From the NCBI RefSeq assembly GCF_037975245.1, contig NC_092575.1, positions 11,366,501-11,430,500 on the forward strand: a stretch of 64,000 nucleotides of DNA, in the 5' to 3' direction. Position 1 is the first letter of the stretch. Every line of letters begins with the position of its first letter. A program made the translations under genes and the position numbers. The notes beneath the pieces were generated by a model that was given only the letters and a program-made list of their open reading frames with translations, was not told the DNA's origin and did not search any database. Origin of the DNA: Apostichopus japonicus (Eukaryota; Echinodermata; Holothuroidea; Aspidochirotida; Stichopodidae). Shown here piece after piece: positions 52,294 through 63,718 of the stretch.

Positions 52294-55200
52294 ATGCAGG
52301 TCTTAAAACATCTATGGTTAATCGTCACTATGTGCATTCTACACGGTAGGACAAAAAGTCTAGTTCTTTGTTTTTGAATAGTAATAGTTTATGTAACCTG
52401 GAACTAATAGAGTTCAATAGGTTTCACCTTCACAATAATTCTTGGGGATATATGTCTTATATGCCTTAAATCTTGGTGTTTGAGAAAACCATGATTATTT
52501 TTCGTAATCATTTCGGCTGAGGCACGTATGTATTATTGCAATGTTAGTTTTTACATTTTATCGTTTAAATGGAAAAAAATATATATACGTCAACGTTTGC
52601 TTCAAATCGAATTTTGTAAGCCACAATGCAATATGTTTTACAATTATTAGATGAGCCGTTTACATTTCAGTAAATGTTTAGTTTGGACCGGTGCAAGACA
52701 TGACTGGCTATTAATTAATTAAGAAGTTTGTAAATGCATACCTCTTTCAGTTGCTCTGTTTTATTACATGTTGAAATGCAGGTTTACTAAAAAAGGACCA
52801 AAATGATGTTTTTTTTAATACAGAGAACACTTATTGCTATTTCTAAATACAAATAAAACAAAACTGTTGACAATGACAAGCTTGTCATTTAGCCTCTGAA
52901 GAAGACCCTGTTAGGATCGAAACGTCAGGCCAACTTACTTTTACACATGCTATTTCTATCAAAAATAAACTATGATGAGAAATACTATACTCTATTTCAT
53001 CTTAATTCCAAACACAACCGTTTTAGGTACTAAAAGTGTTTTTACAGACTGTACAAGTCACCAAAATGCACGAATCGGCAGTAGTTGGAAAATTGACTGC
53101 AGGCTGCAAGGAGATTGGAGGGAAATTAAATATTACCACGATAACCCAGTCGAAGGAAATTTACTAATTATGTCTAATCAAGGTAAGCCTTCAACATGTG
53201 TACGAGTGAGTTATTCCCACGAGTATCCACCATCAATACACAATTATATAGTAAATATATGTTCTTCGATACATTTTTACTTTTTCAATTCAGCTTTCTT
53301 TCTTTTTGTATGATTGCTTTTTGATGATTTATAATCCCTAACAGGACTTCATTAAATCTTAAAAAGTGACAATGTATATTTTCAAGGAATAATTGATATC
53401 CCTCTGTATGAATGTATAGGTAAGTGTAGAGGTAAAGGGAAAGGCGTGCGTTTACACAAGTGAGAACAATCAAGAGAAAAATTGAGACAATTTAATGATT
53501 GAAATTTATCAAACTAGGCAGGCAGTTTACAAAAAATTATAATTTTTTAAAATAAGGTTAAAAATGAATAACGTGATGTACATGGTTTGCCGTAAGCACA
53601 ATATATCACATGTCATGTACAGCGAGATCAATTGATCAACCCGTGACTGTACAATACACTTACTTACTCTCAAGGAAGGAAACGGCTGTTTAAATATAAT
53701 GAGAAGCCGCATTAGCACATCCATAAAATTATTAAATTACAAGCCTCGGGAAGTAATATTCCAAACATAGGCTATCAGTAACATTCCACGTCCATATCCT
53801 TATAATAGGTGTGGTAAGATATAATAATAAAGTTTGGGATTTCCACTATAAATGTTTATAAAGGTGATATAAAGTAGAATCTTTACATACATTATATGAA
53901 CTTGATATGACTTTTATATGGATTCCCTTCATATCTTCAACATCAAACTTGAGATAATTCGAATATGGGCCAGATATAAAATCCAACATATAAAAATATA
54001 TATAAACCTTTTGGCCATAAGTAATATAAAGTTTTATATAAAGTTTAGTCCATATAAAGTCATAAAGTAAACAAAGTAGAACCCTTATATACAGGGGCGT
54101 CAATCCGATTTGAAACGTGGGGGGGGGGACGTAATCGATTCGAGTAACCGGCCGTAAGTACTATCTAAGCGGAGCGCCACCATCGGTTGGCGCGCAGCGT
54201 ACCAAGAAAATTTCAGATTTCAATACCTGAAAGATCGCTGGAAATGGCACTTGCCAGGCTGGATAGCAGCCATCTAGTTGCGTGATTTCGGGAGAAAATT
54301 ACAAATTCGTCACTCAGGAAATCTGCAGTAAAGTTCATGCGACCTTCATTTTTGATGGATTATTTCTTTTATTAGTGATTCCAATTGACATGAACATTAG
54401 AACCCAGTGCAAGTTGGCAAATGATGCGGCGAACTGGAACCCCCAGCCCCATTTTGCCCTATGTTTCAGGAAAGAATACCCCTCATTTGTTCAAACCCAT
54501 GACAACTAACAATCTGTGAATAAATTTTCTTCGAAATGAGCACATTATATTGCACCAAGTCGGTCAAGGAATGAACCCAGGGCCTCAGATAAAGGCCTAT
54601 AGCAGGGGTGGGCAAATTTTAGGAGTGAACGATTGACAGGACCGCACCTAACCAACGACCTTATGTTGATTTCAAACCTTTGATTCCGAAGACGTACAAG
54701 CAATAGGTGTGTGTACTAATCTGTATTCACAAAAACATAATGTCAAGTCCAGTACAGTCCAGTTGATAATTAATGGTGATAATAAACCTACCTGACAGCA
54801 TCAATAGTGCAGATAAATTCTAAGCAGCTAGTTCGTTTTTTGTGATGATGTAAAATAGATTGATTTTTCTCTTTCTCTTGAGACATCTCACGGGCCGCCA
54901 AAAAACACTGGCGGGCCACATGTCCGGGCCGTAAGCTGCCCACCCCTGGCCTATAGGAACAATGTCCCAAAATATCCTTGGACATATAGGCGAAGGAAGC
55001 TATCCGCCGCGACTGCATGTGAGTTTCTCGACTTGCTGTCCTGGGAGTCATACCACAATATGGTGCATATCCCCATACGCCATTATTAATAATTTAATAA
55101 TATAACATATATGGTATGCACATTCAACGAAAAATTTGGTTTTTATTTTTCGGGAAAGTCGTTACAACCCCCCCCCCCCCAAATCAGATTGGGCTTCAGA

Positions 55201-55982
55201 TTGGGCTCATACGCCTATGACGGTAGTTCTATTAGGCATTTGTTTTTGGAGTATTCCAAATAATACGTTTTGTACGGTGGAGTATTAGAATCGTGAGATA
55301 CAATTTCACAAAGTGGCAAGGAAAACTGGTAAATATGACAATTTTGACCGAAATTTTTCAATTTTTAGGTCATGCACAATCACAGGAATAAATGAATAGG
55401 CCTAGATAAACTTAAGTGCGACAGTCGGAAATTCCGACTGTAATCCGAGGAACCAACGAACTTCTCTGTTAACTCCTCAAACTTCAACTGGGCTAGACGT
55501 TCGCAATAAGTATAGCACACCATCACATGGTTCAGCCTATGTTGAATCATGGTGCTCCGTAGCCATGCGCCTCGAAGCACTAAAGGATCTCTCGGCTTCC
55601 GTCGAACTGGCGGAGGAGACGAGGAGCAACCGCAAGAGAACTTCGACTTCACCAAACATAGCCCGTACCGCTGGATTCATCGACTTGAATATTTGTCTAT
55701 ACCCTTCAACCGACGATGACTGGAACTGGCCTCGAAAGAAAGGCAGACTAAGCTTAAGATTGTCGGAGAGCTCAGGGTACCAACTCACGAGATCTGGGTG
55801 GAATTCTCCATTCAGCAATATTGGGGGATATTCGATGATATGAATCCTGAGATGTGTAAGCCCTAACCAAATAGAGCCACGACACCACTCTTTTTCCAAA
55901 TGTGTGGGGGCATTTGATAGTTTTTTCCCCCACTCATCAGAATGTCGGGGACATGTCCCCGCCGATGACGCCCATGCTTATA

Positions 55983-56062
<80 letters not shown>

Positions 56063-59000
56063 TGGCTTTAGGTGGATTATATATATTGTCCACATGAAAA
56101 ATGTATGAATTTGCTTTGTATGGTTCATATACAAATATCAAATTCAGTTTAATGTTTATATAAAATTCCCGATGCAACAGCAATATATAGAAAAATATTA
56201 CCTTTATATGTAGTATACCTTAGCAAGTTGTGCAGAACATGGGTCTGGTTTACAGTGCAGTACATTACGATACCGAGATATATAACTGGATGCATTGGAA
56301 ATACAGTAACTCTCCTAAATGTACACACCGTGGCTGTAGGCCTACTTATGTTACTGCTAGTAGTGCAGTGGGCTGTGGGCTAAGCTAAGTCGTGAATACC
56401 GCACCATGCTGTACTCTATGGCTACACTCATTTGTAATATGTTTGTGACATGTTTTAACTAGTTAATAAACAAGCATAAGAGCGAACAATTACTTATTCA
56501 TTTGGGGATTGTGGGTTGTTTTGAAACTATGAGTCTTTTTGTTTTAAATTACATATAAAAAACTTTTGAAAGGAAAGGCTAGATATGCCATTCTGAGTAT
56601 GAATGTTCTGGCTGGAGAATCTTTTAATTTCTTTAACATTTTGGCTTGCTTTTTGTATGTCAGATTTTATACGTCATCTCAATTCTACTCCACTTTCAAG
56701 ATAACGAGCATAGATTTGGATTTGGGCGCGACATCGGTACCCTGGATATTGATGAAGATGGCGCCATGGTTATCAACAATGTTACAATAGATCATATATC
56801 TTTGTATACGTTGATATACACCGACAGAGACGGACATGATTATCAACATGAATTTATCATTATAGGTAATGTTAGTACCATTCATTTAGAGAGAACATTT
56901 TTATAGAAACATTTTATCCTAATTTTGAGAAAGAAAAATGTTGATCTTGTAATTACTTCAAGGTTAGGTACAGCAGCAAAGCAATTATAAAAGAGAAAAT
57001 GCAAATACGAATTGCTTATACTGATTTACACGTAAGAATAACTTCCTCGAGCTATGACATGAAAAGTTGTATGATTGCAGAAGATCACACCTTTGGATAT
57101 AATAGAGCAAAAAATGTGATTGTACTGACTCAAGCCAATCGGAAGCTGGTCACTTCGCCCAACAACCATTTCGCCCAACCTTTACCATTTCGCCCAACCA
57201 GCCTGGTCAGACTCCGATCGATATGGAGCGGACCCCAATTTATTTACCTACCACGAAGTAAAATAACCCAAAATAAATCAAATTGAACTAGTGAAATAAA
57301 AAAAAGGAATATTATTCTGACTGAATATGTGGTAAAAAATGGTTGGGCGAATGACCAAAAAGGTTGGGCGAAATGACCAAAAAGGTTGGGCGAAATGACC
57401 AGGCTGGTTAGGCGAAATGACCAGGCTGGTTGGGAGAAATGAACAGGCTGGTTGGGAGAAATGGCAGTTGGGCGAAATGGTTGTTGGGCGAAGTGACCGG
57501 AAAGCTCGGGCAGGTTACAGCTTACTCATTGTTCACTCTTTTCTCGCAGATTATCCTGCTACTGTTTACGCCCATTATGGATCCGACGCACTCATAAATT
57601 GTTACTTTCCTCAGTCTCAAAGGGTGTATTGGTACGACTCAACGTCACGTAATGCACGACCAATCGCAAGTCTTGAAGGAGGCCGGAAGGTGGGGTCAGG
57701 AGTCTCTGCCGGGAAATACGATATTACCAATACCGGTGGACTACTGATAAGGAATACTACTTTCAGCGACGAAAAAACATACCGTGTTATAGTTATTGTA
57801 TCCAATATACATACATTAACAACAGATCAGAAAGTCGTTATATATGGTAAGTCAGTGTTGTATATAAAGTTACAAGAATAACCCTAGCTGTAAACTGCGA
57901 TTATTTTCACCTGGCTTAGAAACTCCGTCCTTAGATAATACCTACCAAACTCAGTAACATAATGTACCATGTAAACCAGTTTTCTAAGAAAGAAAAAAAG
58001 CAAATAGGCCTGTGTTGGAATGCATAAGTTATAGTTTTTAATGTGTTGTTTTTAGCAGGATCTTCTTCAACGACAAACGGAAAGGAACACAGTTTCAATA
58101 CGCATTCGAATAAGATTCTACCATGATCGACACGTCAGGTACCCTTACTTGTTTACGTAATCTGGTTTTCTAAGGGTTTCGTTTATTCTACAGCTAGCGT
58201 CGAGACAGCGGTATTTTCAGTAGATGTTTGCGAGGGAAGAAACTTCTGTTTGGTGCAGCTGCAAGATCCGACATTTTTTATGTGTCGGGAAACAAATACA
58301 GGACCTCATACGTCACTGAGCTGGACAAGGAACACATCAAACGGTACACGATTAGTTAATACTTCTAAGTCCTTTGATGGAAACATGTACGAGGCTTTCG
58401 TATCAACGAATGCAAATCTTAACTCGACAGACCGACTTTATGTTTACATCTGTAACTCTATAATAGATATTCCAGCTAAGCCATTAAGACAAATAGTTGT
58501 AATGGTCGAAGATGAGAGTAAGGACTACATCACTACTCTGTTGAAACCGACATATTATAAGGCATATGATGACGTCAGGTTAGTCTGCACCAATGAGAAT
58601 CCTTTGTTCATATTATGGAAAAGAAACCACGAAACTATTGGATACTACCACGAAGGCAAATCGGATGTATTGAAACCTGGTTACGAGCTTGATGATAAGG
58701 ATGGATCGTTGCTCATTAACAAATTCTCATATACACACGAGGGTGAATATGTTTGTATCTACAACAATGGTAAAGTCGAGGAAGAACAGCAACATAATAT
58801 CAAGACCGTTGGTGAGTGCCTTTATTTTTGCAAAGTATCTTAATTTTTTGTATGATATACCCTACTTGCGTTCTGCTGACTATAAGCAATACATTTTGTT
58901 TCATGTTTCTTTCTCATATTGATTTCCGAATAAGATCCTGGTTTTAACTTCCTTTCGGGGGGCTCTTATCGGAAGGGCCCAATGTGAGGTACAACGTCAT

Positions 59001-60887
59001 AACTAATCGTTAATTGGTCTGCAACATGGTATTAAGGTCTCAAAGTCACAGATAAATATTATTCATTAAAAATCTTTGCTTCATATTAACTAGTTAGTAC
59101 AGTGTCATAGTATTGCTAAAGCTAGCTATATCATGACTAGCAATCTCAAGATGTAGAGGTATATTGTCTTTCTAATGAACAAACCTTTATCTTCATCATG
59201 CTAATCAATCGGTAGGTAGAACGTTTGGAATATATATTGCAATCTTCGTCGTATCCGTAGTAATAATCAAAAAAATAATAATCTGAAAATGGAAAACAAA
59301 GTTAAGAACTATACCGTTCATAATGTTCTCTTCTTATTTCTTTATTCATTAGTTACACCAATCAATCCTACACCTTCTATCGTTGGGTGTTTAGAGCCAT
59401 TGGATTGCACATTTAATGTTACAAGCAGTGGATTTCTGACATGTTTAATAGAGGGCGTTCTTCCAATCGTGCATCCGAAATGGATCCACGATGAATATGT
59501 TTCTTCCAGAATTACTTTCAGTCAACCACAGCTAATAGTGAGAAATGTTGGGTCTTTGTTTAACATATACTTGACTACTTACTACGAAATAACGACTGAC
59601 CAGGTTTATGAAAGTGAGACAGACGAAGACTGGCAGGCTTATGACGTCACAGCGTCCTGCTCTGTGAACTACGAGATTCTTGGGCAACACAAGACGGACG
59701 TTACGCTGCATCTCCAGAAACGTACTTCAGGTGACTATATACAATGTATAGGCTTGATCAGGAGATAAACTGTTACTGTATGATGATGTAAAGGAGCTGT
59801 CAATTGAAATTAGACCACCCCATTGGAGCTTGTTGAAACATTCTTGTTCTGGGTAGTGATCTTCAAGTAACAATATATGGAAGAGAGAGGACTCATTTTT
59901 CAGCAGTTGGTTTTAAGTGTAGGGCGAAGGTGGAGAGGGGGATATTTGGGGAGGGGACTGTGGGGAGGGGGACATTAAAGGAGAAGCCAATTCCCCATCC
60001 TATGCAGACTGATGTGATAAATATGCTTGTGGTGAATAACTTACACCTTATCAATAAATTGTCCGTTTTAAATTATCGCACTGTAAACATATCGAGCTTC
60101 ATAAATGACATAAAGATTATCCTAAACTAAACGTAAAAGACCCCTCGTGGCATCCTCTTTTGGTTCCGAAATGACCGAATTTAATTATATCAGAACATCT
60201 AATACTATGTATTAAGAAACGGAGAGTTACATATGGAGAGCAAAATGGTATATTACCACAACCGTGACGTTAGGATATTCTTTGCATTCAGAATAGTTAA
60301 AGGCGACTCAAGGAAGTTGAAACTCACAAGGATGTAAGTTTGTGCGGACTAGCATTATTCTCAGCTTAGGTTTAATTTTCAGATACTATAAGCTTGTATG
60401 AATCGTGTTCGTCATACATAATATCTATCTTTCCGATTTGTTTCTTGCAGCTGTAACAGAGGATAGGATAAGGAAGAGGTATGGAGGTAAGTTTCAATTT
60501 GATGATAATTATATTTTCATATATTCACATCAAAAATGAAAGTTTGCGTGATATTTATAAGTACAGGTTTACCTTACTACGATTCTTGTTACAGTTTGAC
60601 TCAAGTGTTTCCTTTCCTGGTAATGTGATATTGATGAATATATCTAGAAACTGATTTTCGTGGGTCATTGCATGGGTATACCTTCATTGCTGGTAAATAT
60701 AATTAGCAGACAACATTGATGCTATAGTAGATGCTATTAACATACATTTCTCGTTTTTATTACAGTACATAATAACTGGCTGTGTGTCATCCCAGTTATT
60801 GTATTGTCTGTCATCATGATTATTATTATTGGCTTTACAACATGGCAAAGCAGGAGAGGAGACCTGCGTCAACAAGAAATCATCTGA
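52294..60887 (+). CDS. Type I membrane protein with about five immunoglobulin-like domains
   Basis: Eight exons join without a frame error: 52294-52345, 53027-53182, 56701-56865, 57550-57846, 58194-58811, 59353-59730, 60451-60486 and 60766-60887. They give 607 residues, and every intron is phase 1 with GT-AG ends. Exon 1 is a signal peptide (MQVLKHLWLIVTMCILH). Exons 2+3 form one Ig fold (IGSSWKIDC, later GAMVINNVTIDHISLY). Exon 4 is a second (INCYFPQS, VYWYD, GGLLIRNTTFSDEKTY). Exon 5 encodes two: FFMC..LSWTR..YVYICNS and RLVC..ILWKRN..GEYVCIYNN. Exon 6 is the fifth (FLTCLIEG..TASCSVNY). Exon 7 is a short basic stalk. Exon 8 is a transmembrane helix (NWLCVIPVIVLSVIMIIII) and a 14-residue tail. 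The first two domains lack the second canonical Cys. Several N-glycosylation sites are visible (NVT, NTT, NTS, NST). It is probably a cell-surface receptor or adhesion molecule; the ligand is unknown. Confidence in the gene model is high, in function low. Confidence 0.85.
52889..52934 (+). ncRNA. Hammerhead-ribozyme-like motif in intron 1
   Basis: The order TTAGCCT - CTGAAGA - stem II - GAAA - CG - TC - AGGCCAA fits a type I hammerhead. Stem I is 7 bp with one A.C mismatch. Stem II is GACCC/GGATC around TGTTA, with one mismatch. Stem III is minimal, and the cleavage site would be after GTC. One extra A separates the core from stem II, which is not canonical. A perfect 18-bp palindrome (52872-52889) lies just upstream. 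Hammerheads with tiny stem III are known from terminal repeats of Penelope-like elements, so this may be a relic of one. Activity is doubtful. Confidence 0.4.
54603..54948. mobile_element. hAT-type MITE, 346 bp, nested
   Basis: The ends CAGGGGTGGGCAAATT and (inverted) CAGGGGTGGGCAGCTT are flanked by an exact 8-bp duplication GCCTATAG (54595-54602 and 54949-54956). 'gggccgcc' blocks in the interior are typical of the family. Confidence 0.93.
55380..55899 (-). pseudogene. hAT transposase C-terminal (dimerisation) domain remnant
   Basis: On the minus strand the first frame (55899-55537) contains LLLVSSASSTEAERSFSASR, the hallmark of the hAT dimerisation domain. The frame then slips near 55560 and continues as STMIQHRLNHVMVCY and LKFEELTEKF in the frame ending at 55380. 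The catalytic RNase-H-like core is not found, so only the 3' part of a transposase survives. It lies inside the hAT element 54092-55976 and most likely belongs to it. Confidence 0.9.
55985..56060. repeat. (TA)n microsatellite
   Basis: A TA run starting within the right target duplication of the hAT element. Confidence 0.95.
57148..57498. mobile_element. MITE with perfect 32-bp terminal inverted repeats, in intron 3 of the Ig gene
   Basis: Positions 57148-57179 and 57467-57498 are exact reverse complements, starting GGTCACTTCGCCCAACAACC. Inside, the motif TTGGGCGAAATGACCA recurs in tandem, four to five times. Flanks GGAAGCT (57141-57147) and GGAAAGCT (57499-57506) are probably a slightly altered target duplication. 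Confidence 0.9.
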
Positions 60888-61526
60888 TGCCGAGAATACT
60901 TACAAGAACAACGGTGGAGACAACCCAGCTTTTACAATTTGAAAGGAAATATACAATGTGATTGAATAATTATTGGGTTAAATTTGTTTAGTAGTTTATC
61001 ATATTATGCATTGACACAATGACTAAAAACATTGACAATCGGTTAGTAAGTAACTAGCCTATAATATTAGCAAGCAACCCTGTATAGAAATTATGACTTA
61101 AGATAAGAATCAAATTTTCGATTATCTAATTTTGTAGTTTATTTGGAGTTTGGGGTTAGGTGTTGGGGGGGGGGGTGTGGGGGTGTGCAATGGTTCATTC
61201 GAATTTCCAAATTATATCTTTCGTTTTCGCAAAAGAGAGATAACTGGACTCTTAATGTGAGAATTCCACAGCCTGAGATTTAAGAGAAAGAGAAATATAA
61301 AGAACGGCATGGGTCTATTTGCCATTATTGATAAATTCTCTTTTGTGATAACATTCATGGAGAACGCATGAAATACTTTATCATTGAATTGTTTTCCACT
61401 AAATGCAGTGAGTAAGAAGAACTGTTTGTGGTACCTTTTGATGAAGTCAATATGTTTTGTAATTATAAACATGCAATTGTATAAATCTTGTAAAATATGT
61501 CATGTATCTTAAGTATATATATATAA

Positions 61527-61593
<67 letters not shown>

Positions 61594-61811
61594 CTATTAT
61601 TTGATACTGGAGAGATATTGTACTTAAGTTTGACAAGGCTTATAAAAGCTTCTGTTTAACATTTTATTGATTTAAATTCGCCTCTGTGGGATGTACAGTG
61701 TTCCATGTGATATCGGAGTTAGTTTCATAAAACTTCGAAGTTTCAAAAAAAAATAATGTATAATTTAATTTCACATCACTTATGTATCTTGGACCCCAAA
61801 TTGTGACATAA

Positions 61812-61817
61812 AATAAA
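61812..61817 (+). promoter_or_regulatory. Candidate polyadenylation signal AATAAA
   Basis: This is the first clear AATAAA noticed after the stop at 60887, implying a 3' UTR of about 0.95 kb. It is only positional evidence. Confidence 0.3.
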
Positions 61818-61973
61818 GTGTTTCAAACCTCGCGATATATTTTTCACTTTCCGTTATTCCTTTGTTCAATTCTTGCAAAATTCAACGAAACTCACACTAA
61901 TTAATACATATCAGTACACGTCCTGATTGCAGCTGATCATTATCATGTCATAAAATGCACAAGTAATTCCTGA

Positions 61974-62008
61974 AAACGTACGTGATGGTTAGTGCGTCAC
62001 GTACGTTT
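61974..62008. repeat. Inverted repeat AAACGTACGTGA and scattered copies
   Basis: Positions 61974-61985 and 61997-62008 are exact 12-bp reverse complements with an 11-nt loop. The half-site TCACGTACGTTAAA recurs at 62174-62187 and 62347-62360, always in the same orientation. Confidence 0.7.
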
Positions 62009-62409
62009 ACTTTGCATGTTCACGTATTGTTTCACTGTCGGAATTCTTCCGAGTTCATCTCTATGAGCAAACGCTTTATAAATAAACCCTAGTAGTACTT
62101 CCACGAAAATTCCCGCAAAGCACGATTAATAATCGATGTCGCAAAATTCAGATCAACTCTCGTGTCCAAATCGTCACGTACGTTAAACGGCACTGTTCTA
62201 CGACATGCCTTCAGTAAAATTTATTGATAAATCAGCAATCTACGATCAATCAATCGATGGTAACCCACGCTACACTTACTTGTCCGCTTGAACTATATAC
62301 TGTATAGGTGTAACATTGCGTGTGTAGTCCTGGTTTGACTGTCGTATCACGTACGTTAAAATATCTTCGGTGCTAAAAAAAAACAAGTTAAACCACAAGA
62401 TCTGTCATT

Positions 62410-63718
62410 CCTCACCTCATCTCACCTATCCCGGAGTCTGGTAGACCGTAGGGGCGCCACAGATGCCCTCCCAACTATTTCTTTCCATTTGTTCCTGTTC
62501 TCGGCCTCTCGAAGGGCATCAGGCAGTTTGAGGCCCGTCCACTCTCTGGGATGTTGTCCTCCCATCTTTTCCTCTGTCTGCCTCTCCTTCTTCCTCCTGG
62601 TACCATGCCCTGCAGTATCGTCTTAGCCAGTCCTGTAGATCTTGTGACATGGCCATACCATCTCAATTTGCGTTTCTTCACAATGGTGAGGAGGTCATCG
62701 TAGGGCCCGATAGCCTGGGCAATTCTATTCCTCACTTCTTGATATTTGAGATGTGGTCCCTGTAGGATATGTTGAGGAGTCTGCGGAAACATCTCATTTC
62801 TACAGCTTGTATCCTCCTTTCGATGTCTGCTGTCAGGGTCCATGACTCACAGGCGTAGAGGAATATGGAGGTGACAAGGGAGCGCATCAGTCGGATCTTC
62901 GACCGGAGGGTGATGTTCCTGACCTTCCAAATTAGCTTCAGTTTCGTTACTGCTGATGTTGTCTGTGCAATCCTGGAGAGTATTTCTGGCCCTGAACCTT
63001 CATCTGTTACTATTGCTGCCAGGTACTTGAAGCTCTGAACCGTTTCCAGCTTTTCACCATTGGCCCTGATGTCTACGTTGATACTATCGCTGCTATTGGT
63101 CATCAGCTTGGTTTTTTGTGCATTGATCTCCATCCCGTAGGCTGCCGAGGTCTTGTCGAGGCGTTCCACAAGACTGGAGGGCTCTTCTTCTTTTCCTGCA
63201 AGGGCATCAATGTCATCGGCAAAACGTAAGTTGTTACATGTTCTGCCACCGATGCTCACTGTCCCTTCATGCATATCTAGGGCATCCGACATGATTTTCT
63301 CGAGGAAAACGTTGAGGAGAATAGGCGTGAGCAAGCAACCTTGCCGGACTCCGACTGTTGTCCTGAACCACTCCCCTACTGCACCATTGAAGATGGCTGC
63401 GCTGGTGGCTTTGTCATAAAGCTGTTGGATCACTCTGGTGAGGTTGACATTGAATTTGTAGTGTCTCATAGTTGCCCATAGAGCCGTTTGCCAGACTCTA
63501 TCGAAAGCCTTTTTGAAATCTATAAAGACATGGTAGAGGTCTTGCTGGTGTTGTAGGTAGCGTTCGCACAGTATTCTGAGATTGAAGATCTGCTCTGTCG
63601 TGCTGCGACCAGCTCTAAATCCAGCCTGCTCCTCCACAATGATTGCTTCTGCTTGTGGTTTCAGTCGGTTCAGCAAGATCTTTAGTATTACTTTATGTGT
63701 CATTCATCTGCTGACAAT
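62410..63718 (-). pseudogene. RTE-like LINE, reverse transcriptase and C-terminus, 5'-truncated with frameshifts
   Basis: On the minus strand the frame from 63703 encodes EEQAGFRAGRSTTEQIFNLR, FIDFKKAFDRVW, VGVRQGCLLTPILLN and the catalytic FADDIDALAG, then SFKYLAAIVTDEGS and Y-A-C-E-S-W-T-L. The frame shifts near 62745 and continues with RKLRWYGHVTRSTGLAKTIL and GGRRRGRQRKRWEDNI. A second shift near 62545 leads to W-T-G-L-K and a natural end at 62422-62424. These motifs are typical of RTE-clade elements. The N-terminal endonuclease is missing, since homology begins at about 63718. The copy is inactive but only mildly decayed. Confidence 0.93.

Larger units (their letters stand above)
54092..55976. 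mobile_element. hAT transposon remnant, 1.9 kb, in intron 2 of the Ig gene
   Basis: The left end CAGGGGCGTCAATCCG and (inverted) right end CATGGGCGTCATCGGC are flanked by CTTATATA (54084-54091) and CTTATATC (55977-55984), a 7-of-8 target duplication. The element holds a GGCGC module (54162-54210), a nested MITE (54603-54948) and a C-terminal transposase remnant on the minus strand. Confidence 0.8.
60888..62409. other. 3' flank of the Ig gene and intergenic DNA
   Basis: The first ~55 bases keep an open frame in +1 relative to the tail (see findings). A (TA)n run lies at 61513-61591. A CACGTACGT inverted repeat and its scattered copies lie at 61974-62360. No other gene was seen. Confidence 0.5.

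Noticed and set aside
54092-55220. An alternative right end for the intron-2 hAT element at 'gggctcatacgcctatg' (about 55217)
   Set aside because: The end at 55976 has a better inverted match and a 7-of-8-bp target duplication.
58057-58138. An extra exon between the fourth and fifth exons of the Ig gene (acceptor 'tttagcag', donor 'gtaccc')
   Set aside because: In the required phase it reaches a stop (CCA TGA), and the gene joins in frame without it.
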